Part shown: piece by piece, positions 6,892 through 15,677 of the stretch | Layout: every line of letters begins with the position of its first letter | How positions within the stretch are numbered: position 1 is the first letter of the stretch | Assembly: GCA_028681335.1 (NCBI GenBank) | Contig: JAQUIT010000023.1 | Coordinates: 1-54,849 of the forward strand | Reading direction: 5' to 3' | From: Desulfuromonadaceae bacterium | Lineage (GTDB): Bacteria > Desulfobacterota > Desulfuromonadia > Geobacterales > Pseudopelobacteraceae | DNA length: 54,849 nt | Notes under the pieces: generated by a model | Databases searched by the model: none | Seen by the model: the letters and a program-made list of their open reading frames with translations, nothing else | What the model was told of the DNA's origin: nothing | Translations under genes and position numbers: made by a program

Positions 6892-9800
6892 ATGCTTGAA
6901 GCGTCCATATCTCTATTACTAGCGAATCCTTCATCGGTTTTGTCGGTTAGTGACAGCATCGAGGAGATGCTCGGTTATCCAGCCGAAAGTTTTATCTCCC
7001 ACCATGTTTCCCTGAAAGATCTGATCCACCCGCATGATGCCGATATATCTGAAATGTTATTCTCAACTGATCCATCTGACAACAGCTCAGGAGTATTCAA
7101 TATCCGCATCAGGCAGGCCAATGGCCGAATCCGCTGTCTTAAAGGATCATTTAAAAAACAGTCTGCTAAAGTCGAAACCGGCATTATTCTGGAGTTGCTG
7201 CTGCAAGATGCCAAATCTTTGAAAAGAACCCTGGATGAAGCTGTGGCGATGCCGAATTTTCGAGCTATGATGGATAACACTGACGATTATATTTATTTCA
7301 AGGATCGTAATCATGTATTCACCGGTGCCAGTCAGACCCTGGTTTCCTTGTGCCACCCGGCTGAACACTGGACAGATCTGATCGGCAAGACTGACTATGA
7401 CGTGTTTCCGGAAGAGTATGCGGATATTTACTACCGTTTGGAGAAACAGGTTTTTTCAGGCATGCCGCTCGCGCATGAAATCCAGGAAACGCTGACAAAC
7501 GACGGAAAAAAGGGGTGGGTGGATAACCGTAAATACCCGATTAATGACGAAAATGGTGAAATCATCGGCCTCTATGGCATTGCCCGTGACGTGACTGAAA
7601 ACAAAAATACGGAGGATGCGTTAAAAGCAAGTGAAGAGCGCTTCAAAAATGTCCTTCAAGATGTTTCTTCTATCGCTGTCCAGGGATATGCCCCCGATGG
7701 CACGACTCAATATTGGAATCATGCCTCTGAATTACTGTACGGTTACACTGCTCAGGAGGCTATTGGCCGCAACCTTGTGGATCTGATCATTCCGCCTGAA
7801 ATTCGTGCGGATGTCGAACAAGCCATCACATACATGGCTGAATCGGGCCAGGCTATCCCGTCAGCGGAATTGTCCCTGAGGCGTAAAGACGGCTCTATGG
7901 TTACGGTGTTTTCAAGCCATGTCATTGTCAAAATTCCGGGTCGCAATCAAGAATTGTTCTGCCTGGATATCGACTTGAGTGAACTCAAACAAAAAGAGAT
8001 GGAATTGCGGGACAGTAAAGAGCTGTTCTCTCTTTTTATGAAGTATTCACCGATATACACGTTTATCAAGCAGATTGAGGACAATCAAAGTCGCGTTATT
8101 GAGGTAAGCGATAACTTTATCGAACTGGCTGGCAAAACAGCAGAAGAGTTACGTGGCTGTACCATGGATGAAATTTTCCCCCCGGAGTTTGCCGGAAAAA
8201 TTACTGCGGATGACATTTCAGTGGTAAATGAAGGCAAGGTTATTCAACTTGAGGAGGATCTAAACGGCAACAGTTACTCAACAATCAAGTTTCCGATCAT
8301 CAGGGAAGGTAAAAGCAGCCTGCTGGCTGGATTCACGATAAATATTACTGATCGTAAGCAGGCAGAGGAAGCCATGCGGAGGAATGAAAGTTATTATCGT
8401 TCCATCTTTGACAACTCACTTGTCGGAGTTGCGGTCTCAGACGAAAATTATGTCTTTACCGATGTAAATGATGCGTACTGCCGCCTGCTTGGTTATGCAA
8501 AAGAAGAACTTATCGGCATCAAACGCATTTCTGACGTCAGTCATCCTGAAGATGCCGAAAAAAGCGTGGAGATGATCAGGAAACTCCAGAATAAGGAGCT
8601 GACCGAGTACACTCTTGAAAAACGATATGTATCCAAATCCGGGAAAACTATTCCGGTGATGCTTTTTGTCAAAGGAAATTACAGCCAGGATGGCCGTTTT
8701 GAAGGTTCAACCGGATCTGTTCTTGATTTATCCGAACACCTGCTTGCGGAACGGGAAAAGCACGATCTTGAACAACAGCTCCTTCAGGCCCAGAAGCTGG
8801 AAAGTCTTGGTGTCCTTGCTGGTGGTATTGCCCACGATTTCAACAACATTCTGGCGGTAATTATAGGCCGTTGCGCTCTGGCAAAGATGAATTACAGTAA
8901 TGCCGACAAGCACATACCTGACATTGAAAAGGCGGCTGAGCGGGCGGCTGATCTATGCAGGCAGATGCTGGCATATGCCGGTAAAACCGATTTTATTGTA
9001 AAGGATATCAATCTTGGAATACTGGTTGATGACATGGTTACCATGTTAAGAGCAACCATCAACCAGAATGTAAAAATCAACCTCAGTCTTCCAGCTACCA
9101 TCCCCGTTATTACCGGTGATGAAAGTCAGATCAGGCAGATCGTCACGAATCTGATCATCAACTCCTCGGAAGCGATTGGTGAGGTACAGGGAAACGTTTT
9201 CGTCTCAGTTGCAAAGGAGTACATTTCCGCCGAGAGTGCGGAAAAAGATTGTCAAGGCAATGGTATCGCTCCAGGGTGGTATGTCCTCCTTGAAGTTTCT
9301 GATGACGGGTGCGGTATGGATGCCGAAACAAAGAATCGCATCTTTGAGCCATTCTTCACCACTAAATTTACGGGCCGTGGCTTGGGGATGTCGGCGGTGC
9401 TTGGCATCATCAAAGCGCATCAAGGCGCTTTGCAGCTGGAAAGCGCGAAGGGGCTCGGCACGACATTCAAGGTATATCTGCCTATCCAGAACAACGGCCA
9501 ATCTGAAGTACTGCCATTTCTGCAAAGTGCAGAACCTGAGCCGTGGCGCAGCAGTGGCACCATCTTGCTGGTTGAAGATGAGGAGCAGGTCGCGTCCGTA
9601 GCACAGGCGATGCTCGAAGAGCTGGGTTTCTCTGTTATGGTCGCATCCAATGGAGTTGAAGCGTTACAACAGTATCAGGACAACGTTTCAGCAATTGCCC
9701 TTGTGATCACTGATATCGGGATGCCGATAATGGACGGTTATGAGCTTTTCAGCAGGTTGAAAACTTTGAACCCTAAGGTACCGATTATCATCTCCAGCGG

Positions 9801-9918
9801 CTTCGGTGACTCAGTAATTACATCACGTATACCCACTGAAGAAATAGCTGGGTTAATCAGTAAACCGTACAACTTTATACAGCTGTGTGAAGTTTTAAAA
9901 GAATGCTGCAAACAATGA
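6892..9918 (+). CDS. Multi-PAS hybrid sensor histidine kinase (1008 aa)
   Basis: A soluble sensor. Five PAS-like repeats fill residues 1-630, several ending in the DITDRK or DVTENK linker. Then come the dimerisation and phosphoacceptor box LAGGIAHDFNNIL (His648), an ATPase domain (N box IINSSEAI, DDGCGMD, GRGLGMSAV) and a C-terminal receiver domain. The receiver has acidic pocket VEDEEQ, phosphoacceptor Asp941 in VITDIGMPIMDG, and Lys in SKPYN. No transmembrane segment is visible, so the signal is probably cytoplasmic, for example redox or oxygen. ATG 6892 has GGAGGG upstream; the in-frame TTG at 6871 does not. No output regulator is adjacent. Confidence 0.9.
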   Translation: MLEASISLLLANPSSVLSVSDSIEEMLGYPAESFISHHVSLKDLIHPHDADISEMLFSTDPSDNSSGVFNIRIRQANGRIRCLKGSFKKQSAKVETGIILELLLQDAKSLKRTLDEAVAMPNFRAMMDNTDDYIYFKDRNHVFTGASQTLVSLCHPAEHWTDLIGKTDYDVFPEEYADIYYRLEKQVFSGMPLAHEIQETLTNDGKKGWVDNRKYPINDENGEIIGLYGIARDVTENKNTEDALKASEERFKNVLQDVSSIAVQGYAPDGTTQYWNHASELLYGYTAQEAIGRNLVDLIIPPEIRADVEQAITYMAESGQAIPSAELSLRRKDGSMVTVFSSHVIVKIPGRNQELFCLDIDLSELKQKEMELRDSKELFSLFMKYSPIYTFIKQIEDNQSRVIEVSDNFIELAGKTAEELRGCTMDEIFPPEFAGKITADDISVVNEGKVIQLEEDLNGNSYSTIKFPIIREGKSSLLAGFTINITDRKQAEEAMRRNESYYRSIFDNSLVGVAVSDENYVFTDVNDAYCRLLGYAKEELIGIKRISDVSHPEDAEKSVEMIRKLQNKELTEYTLEKRYVSKSGKTIPVMLFVKGNYSQDGRFEGSTGSVLDLSEHLLAEREKHDLEQQLLQAQKLESLGVLAGGIAHDFNNILAVIIGRCALAKMNYSNADKHIPDIEKAAERAADLCRQMLAYAGKTDFIVKDINLGILVDDMVTMLRATINQNVKINLSLPATIPVITGDESQIRQIVTNLIINSSEAIGEVQGNVFVSVAKEYISAESAEKDCQGNGIAPGWYVLLEVSDDGCGMDAETKNRIFEPFFTTKFTGRGLGMSAVLGIIKAHQGALQLESAKGLGTTFKVYLPIQNNGQSEVLPFLQSAEPEPWRSSGTILLVEDEEQVASVAQAMLEELGFSVMVASNGVEALQQYQDNVSAIALVITDIGMPIMDGYELFSRLKTLNPKVPIIISSGFGDSVITSRIPTEEIAGLISKPYNFIQLCEVLKECCKQ

Positions 9919-9979
9919 TGTTCCGCCGGTAAGCTGCTCCGCTTCCTGAGGGAATGTCACCTTGTGCGAGGGGATCTGC

Positions 9980-10165
9980 ATGAAACTCTTCAGAACGAAA
10001 ACATGGAACTGGTTGGATATTGGGTTATTGAAGTGGTGTTGCATTTTACTTGGAATGGTTGCTGGCGCATACTTGCACAATCTGGTTTTGCCGCATGTCG
10101 GGTTCATCCTCATTGCAGCTGTGCTTTTGGCGGTTCGACCTGCAATCGCATATTTTAAGGATTGA
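9980..10165 (+). CDS. Small membrane protein (61 aa)
   Basis: The start is ATG 9980, with GAGGGG upstream. The protein begins MKLFRTKTWNWLDIGLLKW and has two hydrophobic segments (about 14-32 and 38-52) before a short polar tail AIAYFKD. I believe similar short proteins occur in Geobacter-like genomes, but I cannot name a family. It lies 61 bp after the histidine kinase and ends ahead of a terminator, so it may be the last gene of that transcript. Confidence 0.6.
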   Translation: MKLFRTKTWNWLDIGLLKWCCILLGMVAGAYLHNLVLPHVGFILIAAVLLAVRPAIAYFKD

Positions 10166-10196
10166 TATGATGACAGGGTAGAGACAAACATATAAA

Positions 10197-10233
10197 AAGC
10201 CCAACAAGTTCATTCGTTGGGCTTCTCTTTTCT
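10197..10233 (+). terminator. Rho-independent terminator
   Basis: A perfect 9-bp stem AAGCCCAAC with GTTGGGCTT encloses a 10-base loop and is followed by CTCTTTTC. It lies 31 bp after the small membrane protein gene. Confidence 0.85.
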
Positions 10234-10489
10234 TATAGTATCGTTACCTTTTAGGTTTTTATCCGATTTGACATCTCAATCGGAATGCTCTTGCATCCTA
10301 TGTCTGGTTCCACTCAGGTGGAGTCTCATCTGTCATAATAGGTAAGCCCTCCTTTTGTTGGTTTGTACTTCTTTGCTATGATTTGATTGTACCACTACGG
10401 ACATAAAATAACAGTCTGTTGTAAAAAAATTATAGCGAGTATACTTTGAAAGTTGTCAACGACACCCCACTTATTACGTGCTGGTCACT
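10234..10489. other. Gene-free stretch
   Basis: No protein gene, RNA or clear promoter was recognised. On the minus strand a ribosome-binding-like AAGGAGG (10347-10353) precedes a frame of only 12 codons (MTDETPPEWNQT), too short to call. Confidence 0.4.
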
Positions 10490-10651
10490 ATGCCTTCAAT
10501 CAACTGCACAGAACAACCTCCAAGCCATGAATCTTTCTTCCCTAATGAAAAACAACGATTCGACTATGGTGTCAATCAATTACGGAAGAATGAATACGAT
10601 CCCAACAATCCCCGGTATTATTTGAATCAAGACGATGAAAGAAACTATTGA
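10490..10651 (+). CDS. Possible small protein or gene remnant (53 aa)
   Basis: The frame reads MPSINCTEQPPSHESFFPNE, then RFDYGVNQLRKNEYDPNNPR and a short tail. Its aromatic and acidic composition looks protein-like and unlike random sequence. There is no ribosome binding site. The frame stays open upstream to 10436 (YFESCQRHPTYYVLV), so this may be the surviving end of a degraded gene. I do not recognise it. Confidence 0.28.
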   Translation: MPSINCTEQPPSHESFFPNEKQRFDYGVNQLRKNEYDPNNPRYYLNQDDERNY

Positions 10652-10713
10652 TAGCTTCCATTACAAGGGTATAGAATCTTGAAACACACCACGTTACAGA
10701 GGGAATACAGAAA

Positions 10714-10983
10714 ATGAAGAAACGATACTCACTGATATTTACGCTCACTGCCGCTGCTGTCCTCGTTAGTAGCATTGCTTATGCATCCAAGAAAAAGCTG
10801 CGGACTAAATCAGAACCTTTGAAACAGGATATGTCTGAGGTTGATCTGGCGGCAAACCTGATGGATGCAGACAAGGAGCAGATGCCAGCAAAGGCGAGTT
10901 ACTCAAGGAAGCATGATGATGTACTTCAGGATCTTACCATGATCGATGAATCCAAGTTTCACGATACCGTTACGGTCAAATGA
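10714..10983 (+). CDS. Exported small hypothetical protein (89 aa)
   Basis: The protein starts with a typical signal peptide (MKKRYSLIF, then LTAAAVLVSSIAYA, cleavage near residue 24). The mature part is short, polar and Lys/Asp-rich. AGAGGGA lies about 10 bases before the ATG. No domain is recognised. The RCKP rubredoxin-like gene follows 30 bp later, so they may be cotranscribed. Confidence 0.6.
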   Translation: MKKRYSLIFTLTAAAVLVSSIAYASKKKLRTKSEPLKQDMSEVDLAANLMDADKEQMPAKASYSRKHDDVLQDLTMIDESKFHDTVTVK

Positions 10984-11013
10984 TCTACTGCTAAATTGGA
11001 AGGTGGTGATAGT

Positions 11014-11118
11014 ATGGCAACATGGAAATGCGAGTGTGGCTTTACCAAGGAAGGCCGGTGTAAACCACAGAAGTGTGAAAAGTGCGGTGAGAAGGGTAAG
11101 TTTGTTAAAGCTGAATAG
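11014..11118 (+). CDS. RCKP-type rubredoxin-like protein (34 aa)
   Basis: The very short protein begins MATWKCECGFTKEGRCKPQK and ends CEKCGEKGKFVKAE. It has two CxC/CxxC knuckles and the RCKP motif that names this rubredoxin-like family. The four cysteines should bind one Fe or Zn, suggesting an electron-transfer or structural mini-protein. AAGGTGG precedes the ATG at good spacing. Confidence 0.75.
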   Translation: MATWKCECGFTKEGRCKPQKCEKCGEKGKFVKAE

Positions 11119-11281
11119 TCTGAAATCGACAACTATGCGGGGTGTTAAAAGGATTTCTTTTGACATCCCGTTTTTACGTTTAAATTGAGATGAAGAAACA
11201 GAGTGGCCTAACGGTTAACATCAATAAGGATGAGACGTTGAACTGATACCTGCGTGTTGAATGACACTTGGCCTGCCAAGG

Positions 11282-11875
11282 CTAATTATGCAGAATACCT
11301 TTGGTAAAAATATCCATACAATGCCTTATCAACTCTTCATCGCGGTCGGGCAAATGACTGATAATCTCTTGCGTGGCTGATGTACTCAGAAAATAGTAAT
11401 TAACAATGCCGGCTATAGCGAATGCGGTATCTGCTGGATTTAAATCTCTTCTGAATTTATTGTTTAAAATACCCTCTTCAACAATCTGCATCAGAATCTG
11501 AAAGACCTTTTCTATGGCCGGCTGGACAATCAGGGAGAAGAACTGTGTGGGGTTGGTAAGTTCACTGGTATAAAATCTCAGCAGATACGGGTTATTGCGA
11601 TATCTGACAATTATCCACCGGATATAGGCTTCAATTTTTGTCAATACCTCCACGTCGGCATTATTGATCTCTTCGATATGCCCAAAACAGGAAAACTGCT
11701 CTTGCAGCACCGAGGAGTACAACCCCTCCTTCCCCCCGAAATGATAGGAAATCATGGAGATACTCACCCCCGCTGCCTTGGAAAGCTCCCTGATACTTAC
11801 TCCGTTCAAACCACGCTCGGCAAATAAACGTGTCGCGATCAAAACCAATTTATTCCTGAGTTCGTTTTTATCCAT
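11282..11875 (-). CDS. TetR/AcrR family transcriptional regulator
   Basis: The N-terminal helix-turn-helix is clear: LIATRLFAERGLNGVSIREL, then AAGVSISMISYHFGGKEGLY (residues about 12-55). The C-terminal ligand-binding domain is TetR-like, of about 197 residues in total. It is divergent from the CoA-transferase gene, with a 223-bp gap. That gap holds a perfect 7-2-7 inverted repeat on the CoA-transferase promoter, the obvious target. It probably represses the transferase gene until an acyl-CoA or organic acid binds; the ligand is not known. Confidence 0.88.
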   Translation of the reverse strand: MDKNELRNKLVLIATRLFAERGLNGVSIRELSKAAGVSISMISYHFGGKEGLYSSVLQEQFSCFGHIEEINNADVEVLTKIEAYIRWIIVRYRNNPYLLRFYTSELTNPTQFFSLIVQPAIEKVFQILMQIVEEGILNNKFRRDLNPADTAFAIAGIVNYYFLSTSATQEIISHLPDRDEELIRHCMDIFTKGILHN

Positions 11876-11960
11876 GCCGATTTAGTAGCATATTCGCCGT
11901 TTAAATATCTAGATAATTAAAATCCGCTTTCCAAACTGAAGCACTGTATACAATAAATAA

Positions 11961-11989
11961 TTGCATCAGATTTACCGCAATGATATAAG
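11961..11989 (+). promoter_or_regulatory. Sigma-70 promoter of the CoA-transferase gene
   Basis: TTGCAT (11961-11966) and TATAAG (11984-11989) are separated by exactly 17 bp. The predicted transcription start, near 11996, falls inside the TetR-type operator. Confidence 0.6.
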
Positions 11990-11992
11990 AAT

Positions 11993-12008
11993 TCGAACGA
12001 ACGTTCGA
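11993..12008. promoter_or_regulatory. TetR-type operator
   Basis: TCGAACG and CGTTCGA form a perfect inverted repeat with a 2-bp spacer. It lies between the divergent TetR gene and the CoA-transferase gene and covers the predicted transcription start of the latter. Binding there would block initiation. Confidence 0.7.
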
Positions 12009-12098
12009 TTGCTTGTGTTGAAACATGGTACTTCGTATACGTTAAGCCATTACGCCGATAATCAAGGCGATTTTAACAAGAAGAGAAAGGATTATTGA

Positions 12099-13661
12099 AT
12101 GTCTGTTTTACATGAAAGAATCAGAAGAACCAGCCTCCACGCAAAAATCAAGAAGGTTGAAGATGTCCTCCCGCTGTTTAAAAACGGCATGAACCTTGGT
12201 TGGTCGGGGTTCACCCCCGCCGGTTATCCCAAGGTTGTTCCTACCGCTTTAGCGGACTATGTGGAAAAAAACAATCTGCAGGGGAAATTGAAATTCAATC
12301 TCTTCATCGGCGCATCCGTTGGCGTAGAGACTGAAGACCGGTGGGCCTCACTTGATATGATCGACCGCCGCTGGCCGTACCAGACCGGCAAGAACATCCA
12401 GGCCGGCATCAATGAAGGGCGCATCCGCATGGGTGACCGCCACCTCTCCATGTTTGCCCAGGATCTGGGGTACGGTTTCTATACCAAAGACAATGGCGGA
12501 CGGCTTGATATCGCCATTATCGAATGTTCCGCCATCACAGAGAACGGCGGACTCGTCTTGACCGCTTCCTGTGGTGCAGTGCCGGAAATAGTGCAGATTG
12601 CCGACAAGATCATCATCGAGCTGAACACCGCACTGCCAAGTTTCGAAGGGCTCCACGACATCATCGAGCCGATCAACCCGCCCAATCGCAAGCCGTACCT
12701 CATCAGTCGCGTCGATGACCGGGCCGGATCTCCCTACGTTCAGATTGATACCGACAAGATCGTCGCCATCATTGAATCAAAACTGCCGGATAACGGGCGT
12801 TCTTTCAGCGGACAGGACGACACTTCCGAAGCAATTGCCAACAACATCATCGATTTTTTCCAGTTTGAAGTTAAATGCGGCCGCCTGCCCAAAAACCTGT
12901 TACCTCTCCAGTCCGGCGTCGGCTCAATCGCCAACGCGGTTATTGGTGGCCTGGCAAACGGCCCTTTCAGCGGCCTGAATGTGTGGACCGAGGTACTGCA
13001 GGATACCATGCTCGATTTCCTTGATTCCGGCAAACTCGACTTTGCTTCCACGGTATCCCTCTCCTTCTCTGTGGACGGATTCAAACGCTTCTATGGCGAC
13101 TGGGACAAGTACAGCAGCAAAGTGATCATGCGGCCGCTCTCCATCGCCAATCATCCCGAACCGATCCGCCGGCTCGGCTGTATCGCCATGAACACCCCGG
13201 TCGAATTCGATATCTACGCCCATGCCAATTCAACTCTTGTTGGCGGCACCAGGATGATCAACGGCATCGGCGGTTCCGGCGACTTCCTGCGCAACGCCTA
13301 TCTTTCCATTATGCACACTCCCTCGGCGCGTCCCTCCAAGACCGACCCGACCGGGATTACCTGTGTGGTCCCGCATGTGCCGCATGTTGACCACACCGAA
13401 CACGATCTGGATGTGCTCGTTACCGAACAGGGGCTTGCCGACCTGCGCGGGCTTGATCCAAAGACCCGTGCCCAGCTCATTATCGACAAGTGCGCACACC
13501 CCGATTACAAGCCGATCCTCCAGGAATACCTTGACATGGCAACGAAGGATTGTCTGGCCAGAAAGGCGGGGCATGAACCGCAGCTTCTTGACAGGGTGTT
13601 CAAAATGCAGGTCAACCTGGCCAAGAACGGCACTATGAAAATAGCCGACTGGGAAATTTAG
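12099..13661 (+). CDS. ato: Succinyl-CoA:acetate CoA-transferase
   Basis: This is an acetyl-CoA hydrolase/transferase family protein (520 residues, normal length). It interconverts acetate plus succinyl-CoA with acetyl-CoA plus succinate. That activates acetate for the TCA cycle in Geobacter-like acetate oxidisers. Hallmarks are the CoA-binding glycine loops (SGVGSIANAVIGGL near 272-285, INGIGGSGDF near 389-398) and the catalytic Glu298 in NVWTEVLQD. The close YPKVVPTALADY start also fits the SCACT/AarC branch. AAAGGA precedes the ATG. A TetR-type operator and promoter lie upstream and a strong terminator follows, so it is monocistronic. Substrate choice is inferred from family and organism type. 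Confidence 0.88.
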   Translation: MSVLHERIRRTSLHAKIKKVEDVLPLFKNGMNLGWSGFTPAGYPKVVPTALADYVEKNNLQGKLKFNLFIGASVGVETEDRWASLDMIDRRWPYQTGKNIQAGINEGRIRMGDRHLSMFAQDLGYGFYTKDNGGRLDIAIIECSAITENGGLVLTASCGAVPEIVQIADKIIIELNTALPSFEGLHDIIEPINPPNRKPYLISRVDDRAGSPYVQIDTDKIVAIIESKLPDNGRSFSGQDDTSEAIANNIIDFFQFEVKCGRLPKNLLPLQSGVGSIANAVIGGLANGPFSGLNVWTEVLQDTMLDFLDSGKLDFASTVSLSFSVDGFKRFYGDWDKYSSKVIMRPLSIANHPEPIRRLGCIAMNTPVEFDIYAHANSTLVGGTRMINGIGGSGDFLRNAYLSIMHTPSARPSKTDPTGITCVVPHVPHVDHTEHDLDVLVTEQGLADLRGLDPKTRAQLIIDKCAHPDYKPILQEYLDMATKDCLARKAGHEPQLLDRVFKMQVNLAKNGTMKIADWEI

Positions 13662-13683
13662 TCTTTCATACCAATAGTAAAAA

Positions 13684-13721
13684 ACAAGCCCTTCCACTAC
13701 ATCGGAAGGGCTTGTTTTTTT
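13684..13721 (+). terminator. Rho-independent terminator after the CoA-transferase gene
   Basis: A GC-rich stem (ACAAGCCCTTCC with GGAAGGGCTTGT) is followed by a run of Ts. The A-run on its other side means it could also act for leftward transcription. Confidence 0.85.
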
Positions 13722-13793
13722 ATCATCGGCTGCATCATCAAAACTGAGGCACTTTTTTTCAACTCCACCCAAGGTGCTCGTTGGACGCCTGCT

Positions 13794-14462
13794 CTAGTTC
13801 CGGTTCGGTATCACATAATAAAAAATTGAGAAGAAGTGGCATGCGCTACCGGTCAAAACAAAGAGATGCCAGATTGCATGATTGTACGGAAAGCGATCCC
13901 AGAGGTAAAAGATGACGCCGACTGTGTATGCGATACCACCGGCGAAGAGCAGCAACAGGCCTCCTGCCGGGAGTGCAGCGGAAAGCGGCTTCAAGGCGAT
14001 TACCACGATCCAGCCGAGGGCGATGTAGAGTATCGGCCCGATATATTGCAGTCGATGGGTCGTGAAGATTTTCATGACCGCCCCAACCGTTCCCAGCCCC
14101 CAGACCGTGCCAAAAAGCGACCACCCCCAAGGCCCCCGTAAAGTAACAAGGGCAAAAGGAGTGTAGCTCCCCGCGATCATCAGATAGATGCTGGCGTGGT
14201 CGAGAATTCGGAATATATAACGGACGTAGGGCTTGCGAACGCTATGATAAACAGTCGACAGACAGTAGAAGGTGACCATTGATACGCCGTAAATACTGGC
14301 GCTGACAATGCGGTAACTATCGTGCTGCTCAGAGGCAAGCGTGATCAGGACAATAGCCCCGATTAAGCCCGCAAGAGCACCAATAGCGTGGGTAAAACGG
14401 TTAGCCAGCTCTTCCCCTTCGGAGTAGTAGACGAGCCGTTCATGGATATCAATAGTTTTCAT
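13794..14462 (-). CDS. Hemolysin III / PAQR family membrane protein
   Basis: The protein has 222 residues with seven hydrophobic segments. The family motifs are present: ANRFTHAIGA near the first helix, STVYHS, LDHASIYLMIAGSYTPF, and the C-terminal HAIWHLFVLTGSACHF. These carry the conserved Ser-His and His-x3-His residues thought to bind a metal. The family (YqfA/TrhA) is linked to membrane homeostasis, and the hemolysin name is historical. It is convergent with the CoA-transferase gene and probably monocistronic. Confidence 0.88.
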   Translation of the reverse strand: MKTIDIHERLVYYSEGEELANRFTHAIGALAGLIGAIVLITLASEQHDSYRIVSASIYGVSMVTFYCLSTVYHSVRKPYVRYIFRILDHASIYLMIAGSYTPFALVTLRGPWGWSLFGTVWGLGTVGAVMKIFTTHRLQYIGPILYIALGWIVVIALKPLSAALPAGGLLLLFAGGIAYTVGVIFYLWDRFPYNHAIWHLFVLTGSACHFFSIFYYVIPNRN

Positions 14463-14903
14463 GGATCAATAGTACAACGTATGGCACGGGAAATACAAGG
14501 CGGCTAAAATTGATATGTACCCTCTCAACGTGGTGCATGAAGTTCGGTCATCATTGTGGCCCCATAATCTGATCCCTTGAGAATACGTAGCAGGAATCGA
14601 ATACAGCAGACAGAATTATCACACACGACGTCTCTTCCTCCCTGTGGTTTCAATCAAAAAGAATGCCGTCTAGTACGCTAAAATAAATTCCTGTATTAAA
14701 AATTTCAGTGATCGTGTCATGAGCCATAAACACTACTTACATCGTCATTTAACGTTTCATAGCACCATCCATACTCACCCATGTATTCATCGCTTGCACG
14801 TGGTTCGTGACTCTGTTACTATAACGACGATTTATTTCAACAGATGCCACAGAGGATGACCTATCGGCCACCTCCGGATGCATTCCCCTGGAGGAGAGAC
14901 ACC
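14463..14903. other. Gene-free stretch upstream of a membrane protein
   Basis: I see no supported gene, RNA or repeat. Short frames on both strands lack ribosome binding sites. The promoters of the two divergent flanking genes must lie here. Confidence 0.45.
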
Positions 14904-15365
14904 TTGAAAGAGACAAATCACAGTGCCGTGGCAGTGTCAAATGATAGGTGGAGGCCCTTTGTGCTGGTCCCCCTGGTAGGCGTCTACCTCTTTTCCATGC
15001 TCATAGTTCTTTCTGACCTTGGCGAGCCGTTTCCCTTTATGGGGGAATTCTACTCGGATGAGGCCAGCGAGTCCCTCATTTTTGCCAACAGCGTCATCTC
15101 TTTATACCTCATTTTCGGAATCCTGAAACGGCAACAACTCACCCTCTGGCTGCTCATCATCTACAATTTTATCGACAGCTTTAATGGGATCACCAACCTC
15201 TTTCTGCTCCCCGTTCAGCAGATTATTACCGCTTCAGGGGAAATTGTTCCCGACTATCACTACCGCCTCAATGCTTTCTGCGTGTTTGTCCTGTTTCTGA
15301 TGCTGAACGTGTTTCTCTATATCAACCGACGTCACTTCGACAACAAATCTATTTACCTGTGGTAA
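14904..15365 (+). CDS. Four-helix membrane protein of unknown function
   Basis: The best start is TTG 14904, which has GGAGGAGAG eight bases upstream. The in-frame ATGs at 14844 and 14856 have no usable site. From there the protein has about 153 residues and four hydrophobic segments (FVLVPLVGVYLFSMLIVL; SLIFANSVISLYLIFGIL; LTLWLLIIYNFIDSF; FCVFVLFLMLNVFLYI). It resembles DUF2569-like small membrane proteins in layout, but I cannot assign a family with confidence. Confidence 0.6.
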   Translation: MKETNHSAVAVSNDRWRPFVLVPLVGVYLFSMLIVLSDLGEPFPFMGEFYSDEASESLIFANSVISLYLIFGILKRQQLTLWLLIIYNFIDSFNGITNLFLLPVQQIITASGEIVPDYHYRLNAFCVFVLFLMLNVFLYINRRHFDNKSIYLW

Positions 15366-15379
15366 GCCGACATTATCAG

Positions 15380-15407
15380 CGCCGCAGACGGCTAGCCGCC
15401 TGCGGCG
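15380..15407. repeat. Perfect-armed GC hairpin
   Basis: CGCCGCAG pairs with CTGCGGCG, and the interior CGGC-TA-GCCG pairs again, giving an almost unbroken 28-bp palindrome. It follows the membrane protein stop by 15 bp. There is no T-run, so it may be a weak or factor-assisted terminator or a mobile-repeat remnant. Confidence 0.55.
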
Positions 15408-15574
15408 ACCTTCCACACAACTTCCGCCATCATTACGATTCGATATCGTCTCCAAACAGCTTATAAGCCCACCCCGCAAGAGCTGACAATACTGCAACAA
15501 CCATCACTCTGCCCGCCAAAACCGACCTTCGCCCCCCACCCCACCCCGACGGTATTCGTTCACTCCAAATGCGT

Positions 15575-15610
15575 ACAAAAAAAAGGGCCATGTCGATTAC
15601 CATGGCCCTT
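15575..15610 (-). terminator. Rho-independent terminator of the acetate transporter gene
   Basis: On the minus strand AAGGGCCATG pairs with CATGGCCCTT around an 8-base loop and is followed by a T-run. It lies 67 bp downstream of satP. Confidence 0.85.
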
Positions 15611-15677
15611 CAGATTTTTCATGTTATGAATGTTACACTAACGCCGCTTCAAATGAATGCAACAGAAAGGAAGGTAC

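Noticed and set aside
10234..10489. Cyclic-di-GMP (GEMM) riboswitch, common in Geobacter
   Set aside because: The conserved GEMM core sequences were not found on either strand in the intergenic stretches I examined.
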